From Cordilura impudica (taxonomy: Eukaryota; Arthropoda; Insecta; Diptera; Scathophagidae), in NCBI GenBank assembly GCA_963682025.1, contig OY821521.1, positions 120,762,020 through 120,826,019 on the forward strand: a stretch of DNA of 64,000 nucleotides. Reading direction: 5' to 3'. How positions within the stretch are numbered: the first letter of the stretch is position 1; every line of letters begins with the position of its first letter. Shown in pieces: positions 1 through 12,374 of this stretch. A model generated the notes under the pieces. The model saw only the letters and a list, made by a program, of their open reading frames with translations. It ran no database searches and had not been told where the DNA came from. The position numbers and the translations under genes were made by a program.

Positions 1-64
1 TGATTTACGGCGTTTCGGTGAAGATTGTGGAGGAGATTTTAAATTATCCAATGATTTGAAATCA

Positions 65-322
65 TCAAATAATTTTCATTAAGAAATTTCTTTTTTGTAT
101 CTTGGAAGAAACGATTTTTCTACACTTATAGCAGCACCAATGTACTACACTTATAGCAGCACCTTTGTTATTGGTTAAAGCATCCCCAACCAAAGCAGAA
201 AGACCACTACATTTAAGATGACAAAGTTCATGACACAACCAACAATCGATCATCCTTTCCCCAACATCCTTAATGAAACAAGTATATATTAAACAGGACA
301 TATTAATAAACAGATGTGACAA
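65..322 (-). pseudogene. PHD-like zinc-finger fragment, probably from a retroelement ORF1 or gag
   Basis: An 85-residue frame contains CWLC, then CHLKC, and after about 27 residues WCCYKC. This is the spacing of the second half of a PHD finger (C-x2-C, H-x2-C, W-x-C-x2-C). The first cysteine pair is missing, and the upstream frame is broken. PHD fingers of this sort occur in ORF1 or gag proteins of many insect retrotransposons, which is the likeliest origin, but no second domain is present to prove it. A 14-bp motif ending in AGCAGCACC is repeated inside it, suggesting slippage. A host chromatin protein fragment is the alternative. Confidence 0.35.
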
Positions 323-831
323 CGCTTCTTTTTAAGTTTGACAGCTTTATTACATATAATGTGTAGTTATTAAATGTAAGAAATGAGTTTACTTGTTTGT
401 TCGTTATAATTTTGCATATAGGCTGCTATGTTTTGTTATTGTAAAATTGTTGTTGTTGTAAAAATAGTATGCACTTGATTGTTCGTTATTTATTTTTGTT
501 TTCTTATTTAAGTATTTAGTTGTTATTGTTGTTTAACTAAGTATTATCTGTTTCTTTTTATGATTTATTCTATTTAATTTATGATTTTTATGTTTGTAGT
601 TTTAAGGTTATTGATTTTAAATATATCAAAAACAATTTATCACAAATTTAATGTTAATAAAGTAACTTTTTAAAATCAGAATTATATATTTTTAAAGGTA
701 ATAATTTCAGGCTTATTTTAGTAGTAATCACAGATCAAAAAAATTTTTTATGATAAAAGAATATGACAAAAATGTACAACAAATTTCACAACTTACTTGT
801 AACACCTGTATTGTATTTGTTATCTATTAAG

Positions 832-896
832 ATAAGTATTAACGTTGAATGGACAATGACAATAAACATGAAACTAAATTTGCATCCTCTACGTCA
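832..896. repeat. 65-bp dispersed repeat, also at 53711-53775 and partly 49591-49618
   Basis: The stretch from ATAAGTATTAACG to CCTCTACGTCA is nearly identical to 53711-53775, and its last 28 bp match 49591-49618. Similarity stops abruptly at both edges. The two right-hand copies lie just upstream of the gypsy 5' LTR region, so this may be a remnant of the element's LTR or of its flank. The element family is unknown. Confidence 0.55.
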
Positions 897-2717
897 TCAT
901 TAGTTTTGTAGAAAAATATAAAAAATGCCATGGGAGCTAAAGATCAATTCTCTGCGGTAATAAAATATATAGGACGGTTAGTGTTTTTCTTGTTCGAACG
1001 ACAAATTAATATGTATGAAACAATATAATCATGTTGTAACTCACCCAAATTCACACGTTGATGAACCCCTCCAGCAAGTTCGATGTTAGGTTTGATGTTC
1101 AATGTTGGTTAGCTAGACCATGGTAATTATGTTCTTGCATGTTTTTATATTTTAAATTAATATAGGCTTATAACTACAGTGCAGGACATATGTATTGGTC
1201 TACTTCGAGAGAAAAGAAAAAAATATTAGTATTTCTCGGGTTTAAATTGTTATTGTTGTATATTTATTTTCAGGCAACAAAAATAATCTTTGTATTTAGT
1301 GACAAATTATATACTTTGCGAAGGAATTATTTTAAGGGCTTTAACCAATTCCCGAAAATATTTATCTAAAATTGTAGTTTAATTGTTTTTCTCTTTTTTT
1401 TCTGTTTTTTGTTTTTTTTTTTTGTTAACTCACTTTGCAACTAGGAATTGGTAATTTATTTAATATTTTACTACAAAAATTTTATTTTTTATGGAACTTC
1501 ATAGGTTTTTAATAGTTTATTTGCTTCTTCTTTACTTTGGTTTTACTTTTTGCGTATCAATAAACTGTTGGTGTTTGGTTGTTCACTTTCAGAAGTTGTA
1601 TAGTGGTATTTTATTTAAATTTCGTTTTGCTAATGCTGTTACCAGAACAGTTTTGTTTTTATTGTTTGTTCCTATTTTTTTGTCGCTTCTACCTTTTTGG
1701 TAATAACAAAAGGTATGGGGCCTAACTTGAGTTAACTCTAGAAAGGCCTAAAATTCTGTAAATCCTGATTGAAAGAAATAAATACTTAAAATTTAGAACA
1801 AGCCACGTTCAAAAGTTGCTTAAGTAACTGTACCTTATGAGAAAAATGTATGGAACGAACTGTCTTTGATGCTTAATCCAATGATTTGGAATAAAATATT
1901 AAATATGAGGTTGGAATATTTTTTCATATAAAATAAAAAAATTCAAAAAAAATTATTCGCGACCACTTCTTGATAGGTGTTCACTTTTTTTCCTACCAAT
2001 GCCTTTAGCTGTGCATCCACGCTATTCCTTTCGAATGAACAAATCTAAGAGAGGTTATTTATTTAATTTTAATTTTGTGAAATTTTTAAAAAAAATTACA
2101 CAAGTTTTGAAGAATTTGTTTCAAAATATCTGTAGTTTTGTGACTTGATTTTTAACTTTTGGCTGGATGTTTATTTTCTACTTACAATTTAACTCGTATA
2201 TAATTATTCACGTAGAAAGCTATTAATACGTCTTACTATTTCAACGTGTGTATGAAAAAGGAAGTAAAAGTAAATTCTTTGATACCTCATTAGGTATATG
2301 AGTGGCAAGAAGTCGATTTTACATTTATTTACTTGTATATATGACTCGAAGTAACAAAAGAGATATTTTTCTCGTTATTTTTCAAATACAAAAATTGTGG
2401 ATAAAGAGATTCAAAAACTTTAAAATTTAATTTACTGAAGTAAATTCTAAATTTATACATGAAAATTTCTGAGTATTTCTTTTATTGGTCTGTAATAGCC
2501 AAGGCACAAACCATTCACTATGTTAGCATCTGTAAAAACATAATGAATAATGCGCAAAACTAAAGCAAAAAAATTACTTATTTCTAAAAATTTATTATTA
2601 TTGTTTTAAATAAAATTTTCAGTTTCCAAGTTCCTCAAATGGTATAAAAAATATGATGAAACGTTTATTACAAAACCGAGAAATATTGATCCGTGGGTTA
2701 CAATATTAATCGGAAAA

Positions 2718-3256
2718 TTAGTGATTAAGCCCTGATTTCCCATGAAAAGTACCAATAGTTTTTTCACCTTCAAGAATATAGTAATTATTCCCAACTTTCT
2801 CTTTCACTTTTGCTAAAAAGTGGTGCTAATTTAGCGTTATAAGCTTTTTCTTTAGAACTCTGTGAGAAATTTCTTCTGACCACTTCTTGCCCAATGTTAA
2901 AAGTAACGGGACGCGTTCGTAGATTATATTGTGCTTGATTACGATTGTATGCCTCACTTATATGTCTTCGAAGTTTATTACGAAGCAAATGTAAATTATC
3001 ATCCCTTGATGTGAGATGCAAAGGTTCATTTAAAAGTTGTACTTTTCGTAGTAAATCATGTCGAATCCAAAAAGAGCTTGATATAGCGACACGTGTATAA
3101 CTTGATGTTTTGAATTTCTAAGGGCACATCTTATATAGCTCAAATTTTCATCCCATAATTTCTGATCTGCTTACCGCTAATAATTGAACGATTAATCCGC
3201 TCGGAAGCATTCGCTTGAGGAGAATAAATCGCTGTATATGTGTGAGAAATCGCTAA
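2718..3256 (-). pseudogene. Gypsy integrase, C-terminal part (downstream of the FB1 insertion)
   Basis: On the minus strand this begins with SLAISHTYTAIYSPQANASE, the region carrying the third catalytic residue (Glu) of the DDE core. It continues through a frame (3021-2785) containing YNLRTRPVTFNIGQEVVRR and NAKLAPLF, which is the typical C-terminal DNA-binding region of Ty3/gypsy integrases. After one more frameshift it ends at a stop at 2718-2720. The first half of the same core is at 30208-30899, about 27 kb away. The enzyme would have inserted element cDNA into host DNA. It is now defunct. Confidence 0.85.
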
Positions 3257-3265
3257 TGATGTAAG
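3257..3265. repeat. Target-site duplication of FB1, left copy
   Basis: TGATGTAAG here and TGGTGTAAG at 30199-30207 differ at one base. They flank the inverted ends of FB1 and reconstitute the gypsy integrase frame when one is removed. Nine base pairs is the TSD length known for Drosophila Foldback elements. The last six bases (TGTAAG) are identical, so a 6-bp TSD cannot be excluded. Confidence 0.7.
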
Positions 3266-4790
3266 TAGGTTGTTTATGGGGTTTCTAACCCACTTTTTCA
3301 GTACATTTGGTTGTTATGATGAGCTTCCAATTGTCACCGCAAGTAGTATTGCAGAGGGCGCTGCGATCGTTTTTAGTAAGCAAAGTCACAAACCTAAATG
3401 CAGTTTTTCATCCAGTTTAGAATCGCCCTCTGGCTATTATTATTCATGTTCAGAAACCTAAATTCATTTTTTCATGCAGTTTGAGAGCTTTAATACTGTA
3501 TAAATCAAATTTCATACCGTTTGCAGTTACTGTATGCAAATGTAAAGGTTTTTTCTTTTTAACCAATGTAGGTGATAATATTAAGATTTATTGAAGTCTA
3601 AAAAGGCACTATATATTTTTTTTTATTTAAAAAAAGTTACCAGATAAGGGAAAATGTGTATTTATTTGCTGTTGACAGCACTTTTTTTTTCTAAGCAGAA
3701 CCGCCGAGTTCGCTGTCTTTTTAGCAAAATCTCAAAAATGTTTTTCGTTAGTTTTAAATATTTAAGTATATATTCGGTATTAACAGAACTTTTTTCGTAA
3801 GCAGAACCGCTGAGTCGCTATATCAATTTTTTTGTTATAAGTACATAGCAACTTTTTATTCCGTTAACTTTGAATATTTAACAGTTTTGATTTTGTTTTT
3901 CATTCTTTTTTTATTAACTGTATATTTTATAATTATATTTAAATTGCATCTTTAATTAGTTCAAATGGTTTTTTATATTAAATTCTTACTTCACAATACA
4001 ATCAATACAATTTTAATGTTTTAGTATCGTAGTTTTTTATGTATATTAAATTTTTATTTCACAATATTGCGAAATCATTTAACCACTAACCTAAAGCTTT
4101 ACTTATTGCTGTTTACTAACAGAAACATATTTTTTATTGTTCACGTATAAGTATACAAAAACAACCACATGCAGTTTTTCATACAGTACAGTTTTTAAAT
4201 TTAGAGGTGGCAACTTTTTTATTCCGTTAAATTTGAATATTTAAGAGTTAGTATATGTTGATAGTTTTTTAGAAGACAACATTTATTTAATTTTTTTTCA
4301 TAACATATAGATGGCACTGATTTTAATGCAGTTTTAAGTTTCTTTTTTTCAAATATAACGATTTTCAAATATTTTTTCCTAATAAAAATTTTAATATATT
4401 TTATTTTTTTTCTTAGTTTTTTGTCTTAATTAAAAAAATTTTTAAATATTATAAAATGATACTTGTTACGTCTAAAATAAATGAATAAATTTAAAATGTA
4501 ATTACATTGCATTTTTTCTTAGAACAGTTCAGTGTAGGATATTTTTCAGTTAGTTATTTTTTGTTTTATAAAGAATACTTTATTTAGAAATGATTTTTTT
4601 TTAATAGTTTAAGTTTTTCGTTTATAGAATTTTATGGTTTTATTAAACCTATATGTAATTCAATGAAAAAATTATCATATTTAAATTTTTATTTCAAAAT
4701 TTTTATCATATTTCACATAATCAAATTTTGTAACTATTTTTTATTTTCAAGCATCTTTCGGTTAGTTGCTATAGTTCTTTTTCATTTTTT
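3266..4790. repeat. FB1 left outer arm
   Basis: About 1.5 kb, inverted relative to 28061-30198. Landmarks shared in inverted orientation include the terminal TAGGTTGTTTATGGGG, the GAGGGCGCTGCGATCG stretch near 3354, GCAGAACCGCCGAG near 3699 and GTTAGTTGCTATAGTTC near 4761. Similarity ends at 4790, where the mini-me-like block begins. The plus-strand frame at 3270-3461 is inside this arm and is not a gene. Confidence 0.8.
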
Positions 4791-5590
4791 ATACCCTCCA
4801 CTCCAGTGTGCAGAGGGTATATATAAGTTTGCCATTCCGTTTATAATAATTAGAAAAAAAAATTTGGACCTCATAAAATATATATATTTGTGATCCTTAT
4901 AACAACCGGAGTTGATATAGCGATGTCCGTCTGTTCGTCTGTCCGTCTGTGGAAATCACGATGACGGCATCAATCGGGCAGCTAGGGTGCTCGTTGACAT
5001 AAAAAATGATTCACTAACATCCTGAGAAGTTTGCTATTTGAAATCGTCCAAATCGGCCAATAAGAGCCCGAGATTTGAATAAAGAACTAAAAAAAGTCTT
5101 GAAAAAATATAATTTTCTATGTTTTTCTTGTCACGATCACGTCCTCAATAGGATAGCTAAGGTGATTATTTTTAGTGAGAAAGATTCAGCAAATTCATGG
5201 GAAGATTTCCATTTTAAAAATCATTAAAATCGGTGGAACAGGTCCAGGGAAATCTCTGAAAAAGTAAAATAAAAAAGAAAAATATGATGTTTCTATATTG
5301 TTCTTGTTGTTATTCTAAATGTTGTATTGTTGTCATAGATGGAATTGTTGTTTTTGTGGTCGTTGTGGTAATAATATAATAAGAACTAACCCTTTGTACA
5401 TTTTTTTTATCAACTCTACCAGCGTTTCCATTTAAAGTTTCCATTCTTTTGGCATCACTAAAAAAATTTACTAGATCATTTCTGTCATTGCCGCGAGCCT
5501 GCTTGCAAAGTTTCATAAGATTGGGTCACGGGAAATGGGCTAAAATCGATCCAAAATTTTTTTCGACAAGCAGACACTACGAGTTAATAT
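4791..5590 (+). mobile_element. mini-me/INE-1-like dispersed fly repeat
   Basis: It starts ATACCCTC (4791-4798), followed by the complementary GAGGGTAT (4813-4820), then TATATATAAGTTTG, a TA-rich block (AAAATATATATATTTG near 4876), and a GTCY tract at 4925-4950 (GTCCGTCTGTTCGTCTG...), then GGAAATCACG. This order is characteristic of the non-coding mini-me/INE-1-type elements abundant in dipteran genomes, which carry proto-microsatellites. It interrupts the FB1 arm exactly where inverted symmetry breaks. The 3' boundary is a guess; the sequence becomes undiagnostic after about 5250. Confidence 0.6.
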
Positions 5591-6145
5591 AAAGGGAGTA
5601 AAAATTCACCAGCATCTAAAGCAAATAATGCTAAAATATGTACCTAGTTGTTAATAAAAAAAACAATGTAAATTTACCAAAAAAAAATTTTATATTAATT
5701 TATTTAAAGAGAAAACCACAAAAGTAACGTTTGATGTTGTATTTTTTGTGTGTAATATTTACATATATATACATACGCATATTAAATAATACAAATAATA
5801 TACATATATTCTATATATGTATATCCATAATAACTGCATGTTAGAAATAAATCGGTATATTATTTTATTTACAAAAAAATTCTGCATTAACAGAGTGTCA
5901 CTTCATTTTGCTCGGCGTGACTATGCCACAGTAGATGGCGCTACAATTTTTGTTCTAATTAACTTTGCAATAGTTATTTCTATTTTAACATGAATGTCAA
6001 TCTTTTCAAATAGATATCATACAGCACAATGTTAAGAGTATACACGGGCTGGTCTTTTATTATTTCATACGTTTTTTCATTATTCTTTTACAAATATGAA
6101 CATAAGTCTGGCATACTAACTTTTTGTTGTCTTTACAAAATAGAG
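5591..6145. other. AT-rich stretch, nothing recognised
   Basis: It holds A/T-rich sequence with a short ATAT-rich region (about 5760-5850). No coding signal or recognised repeat. It belongs to the material inserted into the FB1 left arm. Confidence 0.4.
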
Positions 6146-6148
6146 TTA

Positions 6149-6639
6149 AGGTGCTATTACATGATGTGTTTTTTACATATGTACTGTCAAATTTTCCCAC
6201 AACAAAAGTTGTACACATCGTGTGATACATATGAAACATTGTTTATGTACAATACATGAGGAAAGTCACATGTACATTTTTCAATTAGAGCAGGTTCTAT
6301 TTTTGTATGACAAACATATGAAAATACAACACTGCTTGTGGGAAAGAAAAACAGAGTAAATTATAAAGATTAATATTGAAAGAAAAATAAATTGTTTAAT
6401 ATTAATTAACAATTAAAAAATATATAACTTTTTTTTAACAATAAATTTTTATAAATTCACAAATGAAATCAGCTGTTGTTTACATTTAGAGGTTATGTCA
6501 TACGGAAATACATATGCACGTGTGATAGCAAAAATTTTGTGTCGTATGTAAAAGACAATTTTGACAGACATGAGGAATTTCATATGGATAAAAAAAAGTG
6601 ACAGTACATATGTAAAAAACACATCGTGTAATAGCACCT
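6149..6639. mobile_element. 491-bp MITE with 41-bp terminal inverted repeats and TTA TSD
   Basis: Left end AGGTGCTATTACATGATGTG and the complement of the right end AGGTGCTATTACACGATGTG match over about 41 bp with one mismatch, continuing through ACATATGTACTGTCA. Directly outside are TTA (6146-6148) and TTA (6640-6642). A 3-bp TTA/TAA duplication is typical of PIF/Harbinger elements, so this is probably a non-autonomous member. Inner sequence is also partly palindromic (ACATATG motifs). The small frames on both strands here are products of this palindrome, not genes. Confidence 0.7.
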
Positions 6640-6642
6640 TTA

Positions 6643-7933
6643 CCGAGTTCATCAATGAATTATTTGCTTTCAAAACAGTTCTACATAGTTATATAGAATT
6701 ATTATTCTGCTTTACCTACAAAATATCTGATTGCGATTACATCTAATTTTTAAAAATTGTTTATAATTACTAAGGCAGTATTATTCACATAAATACAAAA
6801 TTGCACTTTTTAAATTTTACATTCAAATTTTAGAAAATATCAATTCTAAAAACTGGAATTAAAATTTCCAATTATTAATTATAAAATATTAATTGAATTT
6901 CAGAAAATCATATCAAAACGTCGGAAATAATAATTTTAAATTTAGAAGACATCAATTGCATCAAATTCCAAAAAAAAAACACCAAATATGTTTACATCTA
7001 AAAAATGTTTACATTAAAAAAAAATATTGGCATTCAGGAGAAATTAATAGCTTTTCAGTAACTTCTTTTAACGATAGTCGAATCGTTAAAAAAAGAAAAG
7101 CAAAATTATCAGTAAAATTTTTAAACGATATTCGCTATTGTTAAAGTCAGCTGTTGTTGTTATCTAAACGACAGCCATTTTTGTGTTGTTTATTCAATCG
7201 ATAAAAACTTAAATTTTTAGGTTGAAATGTCGTCATACATAAATAAAAATCATAAAATAGTGAAAATATTTTGCTTCTATTAAAAAACTTTTTTATATAA
7301 ATAAAAAAATTAAATAGCATATTCAATTCATTATTTCATTTTCAAATAAATAAACAGAAATATTAGTAAAAAAATAGAGATATTAAACATAAACATAAAA
7401 TCATCCTGTCAAACACGAAGTAATTTGTTTTTTCTATTCTTCTTTGTGTTGTTCGCTTATTTTGACAGAGATGCCACTCGTTTACAATTTAAATAAATAG
7501 AAAAATAGATTTGTCGACTGTCGTTAAGATGTATGTACTTAGTGAATCACTTAATCCTTAGTGCAAACAACAATAGCTGTCGATATATTTTGCCATTGCC
7601 GTTGAAATTTACAGAATCGGACACAGAAAACATTAATTTAAATTCAATGAATTTTATAAAACCTCAAATGATATTTAAGAATTGCGAACATAAAAATTGT
7701 AACATAAATAAACGCAATTTGATGAGAATGTTATTTATATATAAATTTTCACAATTTTTTTTGGATGAATATTTGAAGTTTCAGAAAATGAAGATAACAA
7801 ATTATATTATTTAAAATTTTTGCGATATTTGGTTTTTTGCGTTTGGCATCCCTAATTTAATTATTTATTATTATAAATTTATTCTATGTTTTCCAAATAT
7901 GGCAATATTTTTTTGGAAAAAAAGTTGAGACCT
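6643..7933. other. AT-rich stretch, nothing recognised
   Basis: A/T-rich sequence between the MITE and the non-LTR fragment. Two plus-strand frames (6893-7144 and 7533-7814) are lysine/asparagine-rich, as expected by chance in such composition, and show no domain. I call no gene. Confidence 0.4.
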
Positions 7934-8837
7934 ATATTTATTTATTTATTTATTTATTTATTAAATGTGGATATCACATACAACAAGATATAAATCTTTT
8001 TAATTACAGTATGTGATCTTATAATGATACAATCAATTTGTGATAGCAGTTACAATACTTTTAAGAAACAAGAAAAATATAAAAATAAAAATAATTTTAA
8101 ATTACAAAAGTATAAAAATATAAGTAAAAAATTAATACATAATGGGAGAGTATAGAATATATAATATAATCACAAATGAAACAATAATTAAGAAAGTTGA
8201 AAATTAGACACCAAATCATTTTTAAACAATTCATTTTTAAATTGTAAATCGTTGTCTGTTATTTGTAAATTGTTGGGTAACGAGTTCCGCATACATATGG
8301 TATTTAAAAAAATTGCCAACTAGAGATTAATGTTCGATATCGTAATTGTATAAGATTATTTCCTCCATTGGATCGTGCAAATTGAAGGCGTTCAAATAAA
8401 TAAGATGGTTCTTTGGTGTATATTACTTTGTGAAATAGAATTAATGATCTTATTTTTATTAAGGCCACGAGGTCAACTTCGTACAGAGACTTAGAATATA
8501 GAGAAGTTCCATCATATCTCTTTATACCATACACATAACGTAGGATCGCATTGTAAGCTACTAATAATCTGAATCACAAAAGGCAAATATCTCACAACCA
8601 TAAGTAACTTCGGCATAATGAAAGTTTTCGCGAGAAGCACACGAATGTTTAAAGGTGTAGGATGTTGTATAGGGTACAACGTTCTTAGCATTACAAATAT
8701 TTTTCCAGATGCCTAGCAGATTCCACAATTTCAATATTCTGATTACCTAATGATACTGGAATATCTATAGGGATGGTTTGATTTCTTTGAGTTATATCTA
8801 AACATTTTGATATTTTTGGATTTAAGTCCATTTGAAG
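7934..8837 (-). mobile_element. 5'-truncated non-LTR retrotransposon (reverse transcriptase C-terminus and tail)
   Basis: On the minus strand near 8830-8700 the frame reads LNPKISKCLDITQRN, then NQNIEIVESARHLEKYL, which is the post-catalytic (thumb) region of a non-LTR reverse transcriptase. After frameshifts, 8534-8304 encodes the C-terminal end with RSNGGNNLIQLRYRTLISSW, a motif common at the end of insect Jockey/CR1-like polymerases. The element finishes with an (AAAT)n tail, seen on the plus strand as TTTA repeats at about 7936-7963. The 5' truncation at 8837 abuts FB1 arm sequence. It is dead on arrival, as usual for truncated copies. Confidence 0.75.
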
Positions 8838-11800
8838 ATTTATTAGAGAAAATATTCGTTTACTCAAGTTTATATGTTCCTCTCCATTGAATTATTCCAA
8901 TATATGTTTTTTGTAAATATCACTTTTCAGACCTTAATATTTATTTAATAAATTTGTTATACATCAGACCAATTTTTTTTTTTTTCAAATATTAACAATT
9001 TTCAAACAATTTTTTTATATTTGCTTTTAATTTTTTTTAAATTAAGTTTTCAGGTTTTTCAATTTTCAATTCAAGTTTTAAATTTTTCGTTTTTAATTTT
9101 TAGTTTAATTTATTATAGATAGGTGTCTTTCAGTTAGTTCCTATAGTTGTTTTTTCAAAATATTTTTGAATCTTTAGTTGCTGTAGTTCTTTTTCATTTC
9201 CAATATATTTTAGCTTTTTTATTAATTAAAAATATATCCGGTAACTTTGAATTTAAATACATTTTATATTTTCTATTGAGGTTTTTTAGAGCTGACAACA
9301 TATTTTTCATTCACAAAACCCATTTTTTTAGATTTATTTGAGAAAATATTCATTTATTCAAGTTTATATGTTTCTTGCTATTGAATTATTCCAATACATA
9401 TATTTTTTTTGTTTCTTATTAAGTTAAATTATAACAAATTTTATAACACTTTTCAGACTTTAATATTTATTTACTAAATTTGTTATTACATCAGACTAAA
9501 TTTTTGTTTTCAAATTTTAATGATCAAATCTTTACATTTTTTCAAATATTAACGATTTTCAAACAATTTTTTTTATTTACTTTTCAATATTTTAATTTAT
9601 GTTTTGAGGTTTTCAATTTATAATCAAAATTTTTAGTTTTAAATTTAAGTTTTTAAATTTTTCGTTTTTAATTTTTAGTTTAATTTATTATAGATAGGTG
9701 TCTTTCAGTTAGTTCCTATAGTTGTTTTTCATGAATATTTTAGATATTTCACTCTTTTTTTAATAACTCTGAACATTCAAGTGTCTCTCAGTTAGTCCCT
9801 ATAGTTGTTTTTTAAAAATATTTTTGAATCTAGTTGCTTTTCTATTAATTAAAACTATATACCGTAACTTTGAATTTAAACACATTTCATATATTCTATT
9901 GAGGTTTTTTAGAGCTGACAAGCTAGTTTTCATTCAAAAACCCCATTTTTTTTAAAGATTTATTTGAGAAAATATTCGTTTATTCAAGTTTATATGTTCC
10001 TTTCTATTGAATTATTCCAATATATTTATTTTTTTGTTTCTTATTACGTTAAAATATAACCAATTTTAATACCACTTTTCAGACTTTAATGTTTATTTAC
10101 TAAATTTGTTATTACATCAGACCAAAATTTTAAAAAAAATTTTTTTGTATTAACTTTTCAATATTTTAATTTATGTTTTTAGTTTTCAGGTTTTCAATTT
10201 ATAATTCAAGTTTTTAGTTTTTAATTTAAGTTTTTAAATTTTTAGTTTAATTTATTATAGATAGGTGTCTTTGAGTTAGTTCCTATAGTTGTTTTTCATT
10301 AATATCATTCTTTTTTATTAACTCTGAACATTCAAGTTAGTTCCTGAGGCCAAATTTTTTTTTTCAAATACTAACGATTAAATCTTTATCTTATTTCAAA
10401 TATTAACGATTTTCAAACAATTTTCTTATATTTACTTTTCAATATTTTAATTTATGTTTCAGTTTTCAGGTTTTCAATATATAATCAAGTTTTTAATTTT
10501 TAGTTTAGTTTATTATAGATAGATGTCAGTTAGTTCATAAATTTGTTTTTCATTAATATTTTAGTTTTTTATTATTGTTTTATTTTAGAGTTTTATAAAT
10601 GGTTGTAATAACTAGAATCGTTTATAAATTATATAAAATAGAACTAATTTAAAGAAAAAATTTTAAATAGTGAAGTCATGTTTCTATGTTATTTTATATT
10701 TTTAGTTTTTATATTTGTTTTTCAATTTTTTAATTTAAGTTATTAGTTTTTAGGTTTTCAATTTTTAATTTAAGTTTTTAGTTTTTTTATATTTGATTTT
10801 GCAATTTAAAATTTTGTAGTTTTTAGTTTTTATATTTGCTTTTCAATTTTTAGTATTTTAATTTTTGATTTTTCAATTTTAAATTTTTAGTTTCTAGTTT
10901 TTAATTTCTAATTTAAGTTTTTAGTTTTTTTAATTTTTGATATAAATTTTTAATTTTTAATTCTTAGTTTTATTTAGAAACATTTTTTAAATACTTTTAT
11001 ACTTTGAGTTAATTTTGATTAAATATACAAAATTAGGAACGTGAAAAAAATTTTAAAATTATTAGCCTAAACAATATTAGATATATATATTTATATATAT
11101 TTATTTATATTTATTTCTTTCCATATCGTGTTTTTCCTTTATGGTTTTTAGCAAGGTTGGCAACAATAAAAATTTTATATTTAGTCTATTTAATTTTTTA
11201 ATATCATTTTTTTTATCCAAATTATAAAATTTTCCTACAAAATATCTACAAAATTCATTAGATTTACTAAAATTTAAAAATATTTCTATAATAATTTATT
11301 GAAATATTGAAAACTTACTGTATTCTTATAGATTTTTTTTTCATATTAACAAATTTCATATGAAGTTCTTTTGTATAGTTGTTCTTTAAACATATGAAAA
11401 TAAATCCATTTAGTTGCGATTGTTTCGATAATTTTTATGAAAAATTAAAAACCGAATAATATATAGGAAATTATTTACATTTCCAAAATATTTTTTGAAA
11501 CAAAACAGAAATATTTCAGTAAAAAATACTACTTATGTAATTGATTTTTTGGAATTATTTGAGAAAATAATTGCTTTGCCGTCGCGACGGCAAACATAAT
11601 TTTTACAATATTAAAAAAAATATTAAATTAACAGACTTGAATGATAAACCAAACTATATGATATACTACAGAAATCTTAAACAATTTTATCAAAACTTTT
11701 ACTATCCATATTGTAAAATTTTCCTACAAAATATCTACAAAATTAATTGAATTTACTTAAATTTAAATATATTTCTATGATAATATAATGAACTGAATTT

Positions 11801-12374
11801 TAAACAAAGAACACAATTATGAAAAATCTTTATTTTCATTTTTATTATGTATTTTCTAATAGTTTAAGTTAAAGTTCTTCCTATAAATTTCATCAATATT
11901 CATAGTTTTTTGAAAAATTCATGATGAAATGACAAAAATTGAAATGTGTAGCGTGCGAATTAAGTATAATAAACCTATTTATATAGTTTTTTTCAGTTTT
12001 AGAGAAATCAAAAATGGAAATTGTATGATTTTCATTATGATTACATGAAACCTAAATATCCAACCAATGTTGATATAAATTATATAGATACTGATTCCTT
12101 TATTTAGAATATTAAACCAATAAGAAAAATATTTCAAATACTTACTGTTTCTAATCAGATAGTTTTTCTATAAAAGAAATATCTTAAATTCATCAAAACA
12201 TATCATACTATATTAAAAAATTTTACTAATAATATGAAAACTTTTCTATAAAAATCAATTTTATAATGCCTCTAATACCGAAAGCGTTGAAAAACTTACC
12301 AAAATTACTTAAAGTTTCTTTAAACCTTGATATAATTAAATCATTTATAGTTAATATCTAGTTGTTATGAAAAA
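8838..12374. repeat. FB1 left inner arm with internal direct repeats
   Basis: Units beginning GATTTATTTGAGAAAATATT start near 8837, 9331 and 9957 (spacing about 494 and 626 bp). Each carries the landmarks CAAGTTTATATGTTC, CACTTTTCAGACTTTAAT and TTTCAGTTAGTTCCTATAG. From about 10.6 kb the arm is a degenerate string of TTTTTAGTTTTTAATTT-type motifs. The whole block is inverted relative to 16494-19322, up to ATCTAGTTGTTATGAAAAAA at 12357. No gene. Confidence 0.75.

Larger units (their letters stand above)
1..2717. other. AT-rich flank without an intact gene
   Basis: Apart from the two short items listed separately (a zinc-finger fragment and a 65-bp shared repeat), I see only low-complexity A/T-rich DNA with runs of T and A. 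Because it lies beyond the integrase C-terminus of the minus-strand gypsy element, the 3' LTR of that element should be here. I could not find a match to the 5' LTR sequence at 49103 or 53040, so it is lost, diverged or further away. A 70-residue hydrophobic plus-strand frame at 1491-1703 has no recognisable domain and is probably chance. Confidence 0.5.

Noticed and set aside
1491..1703. Hydrophobic 70-residue plus-strand frame, possible membrane peptide
   Set aside because: T-rich DNA yields Phe/Leu-rich frames by chance; there are no supporting signals and no similar copy.
4663..4893. 76-residue plus-strand frame crossing the arm/mini-me junction
   Set aside because: It spans the boundary of two unrelated repeats, so it cannot be an inherited gene.
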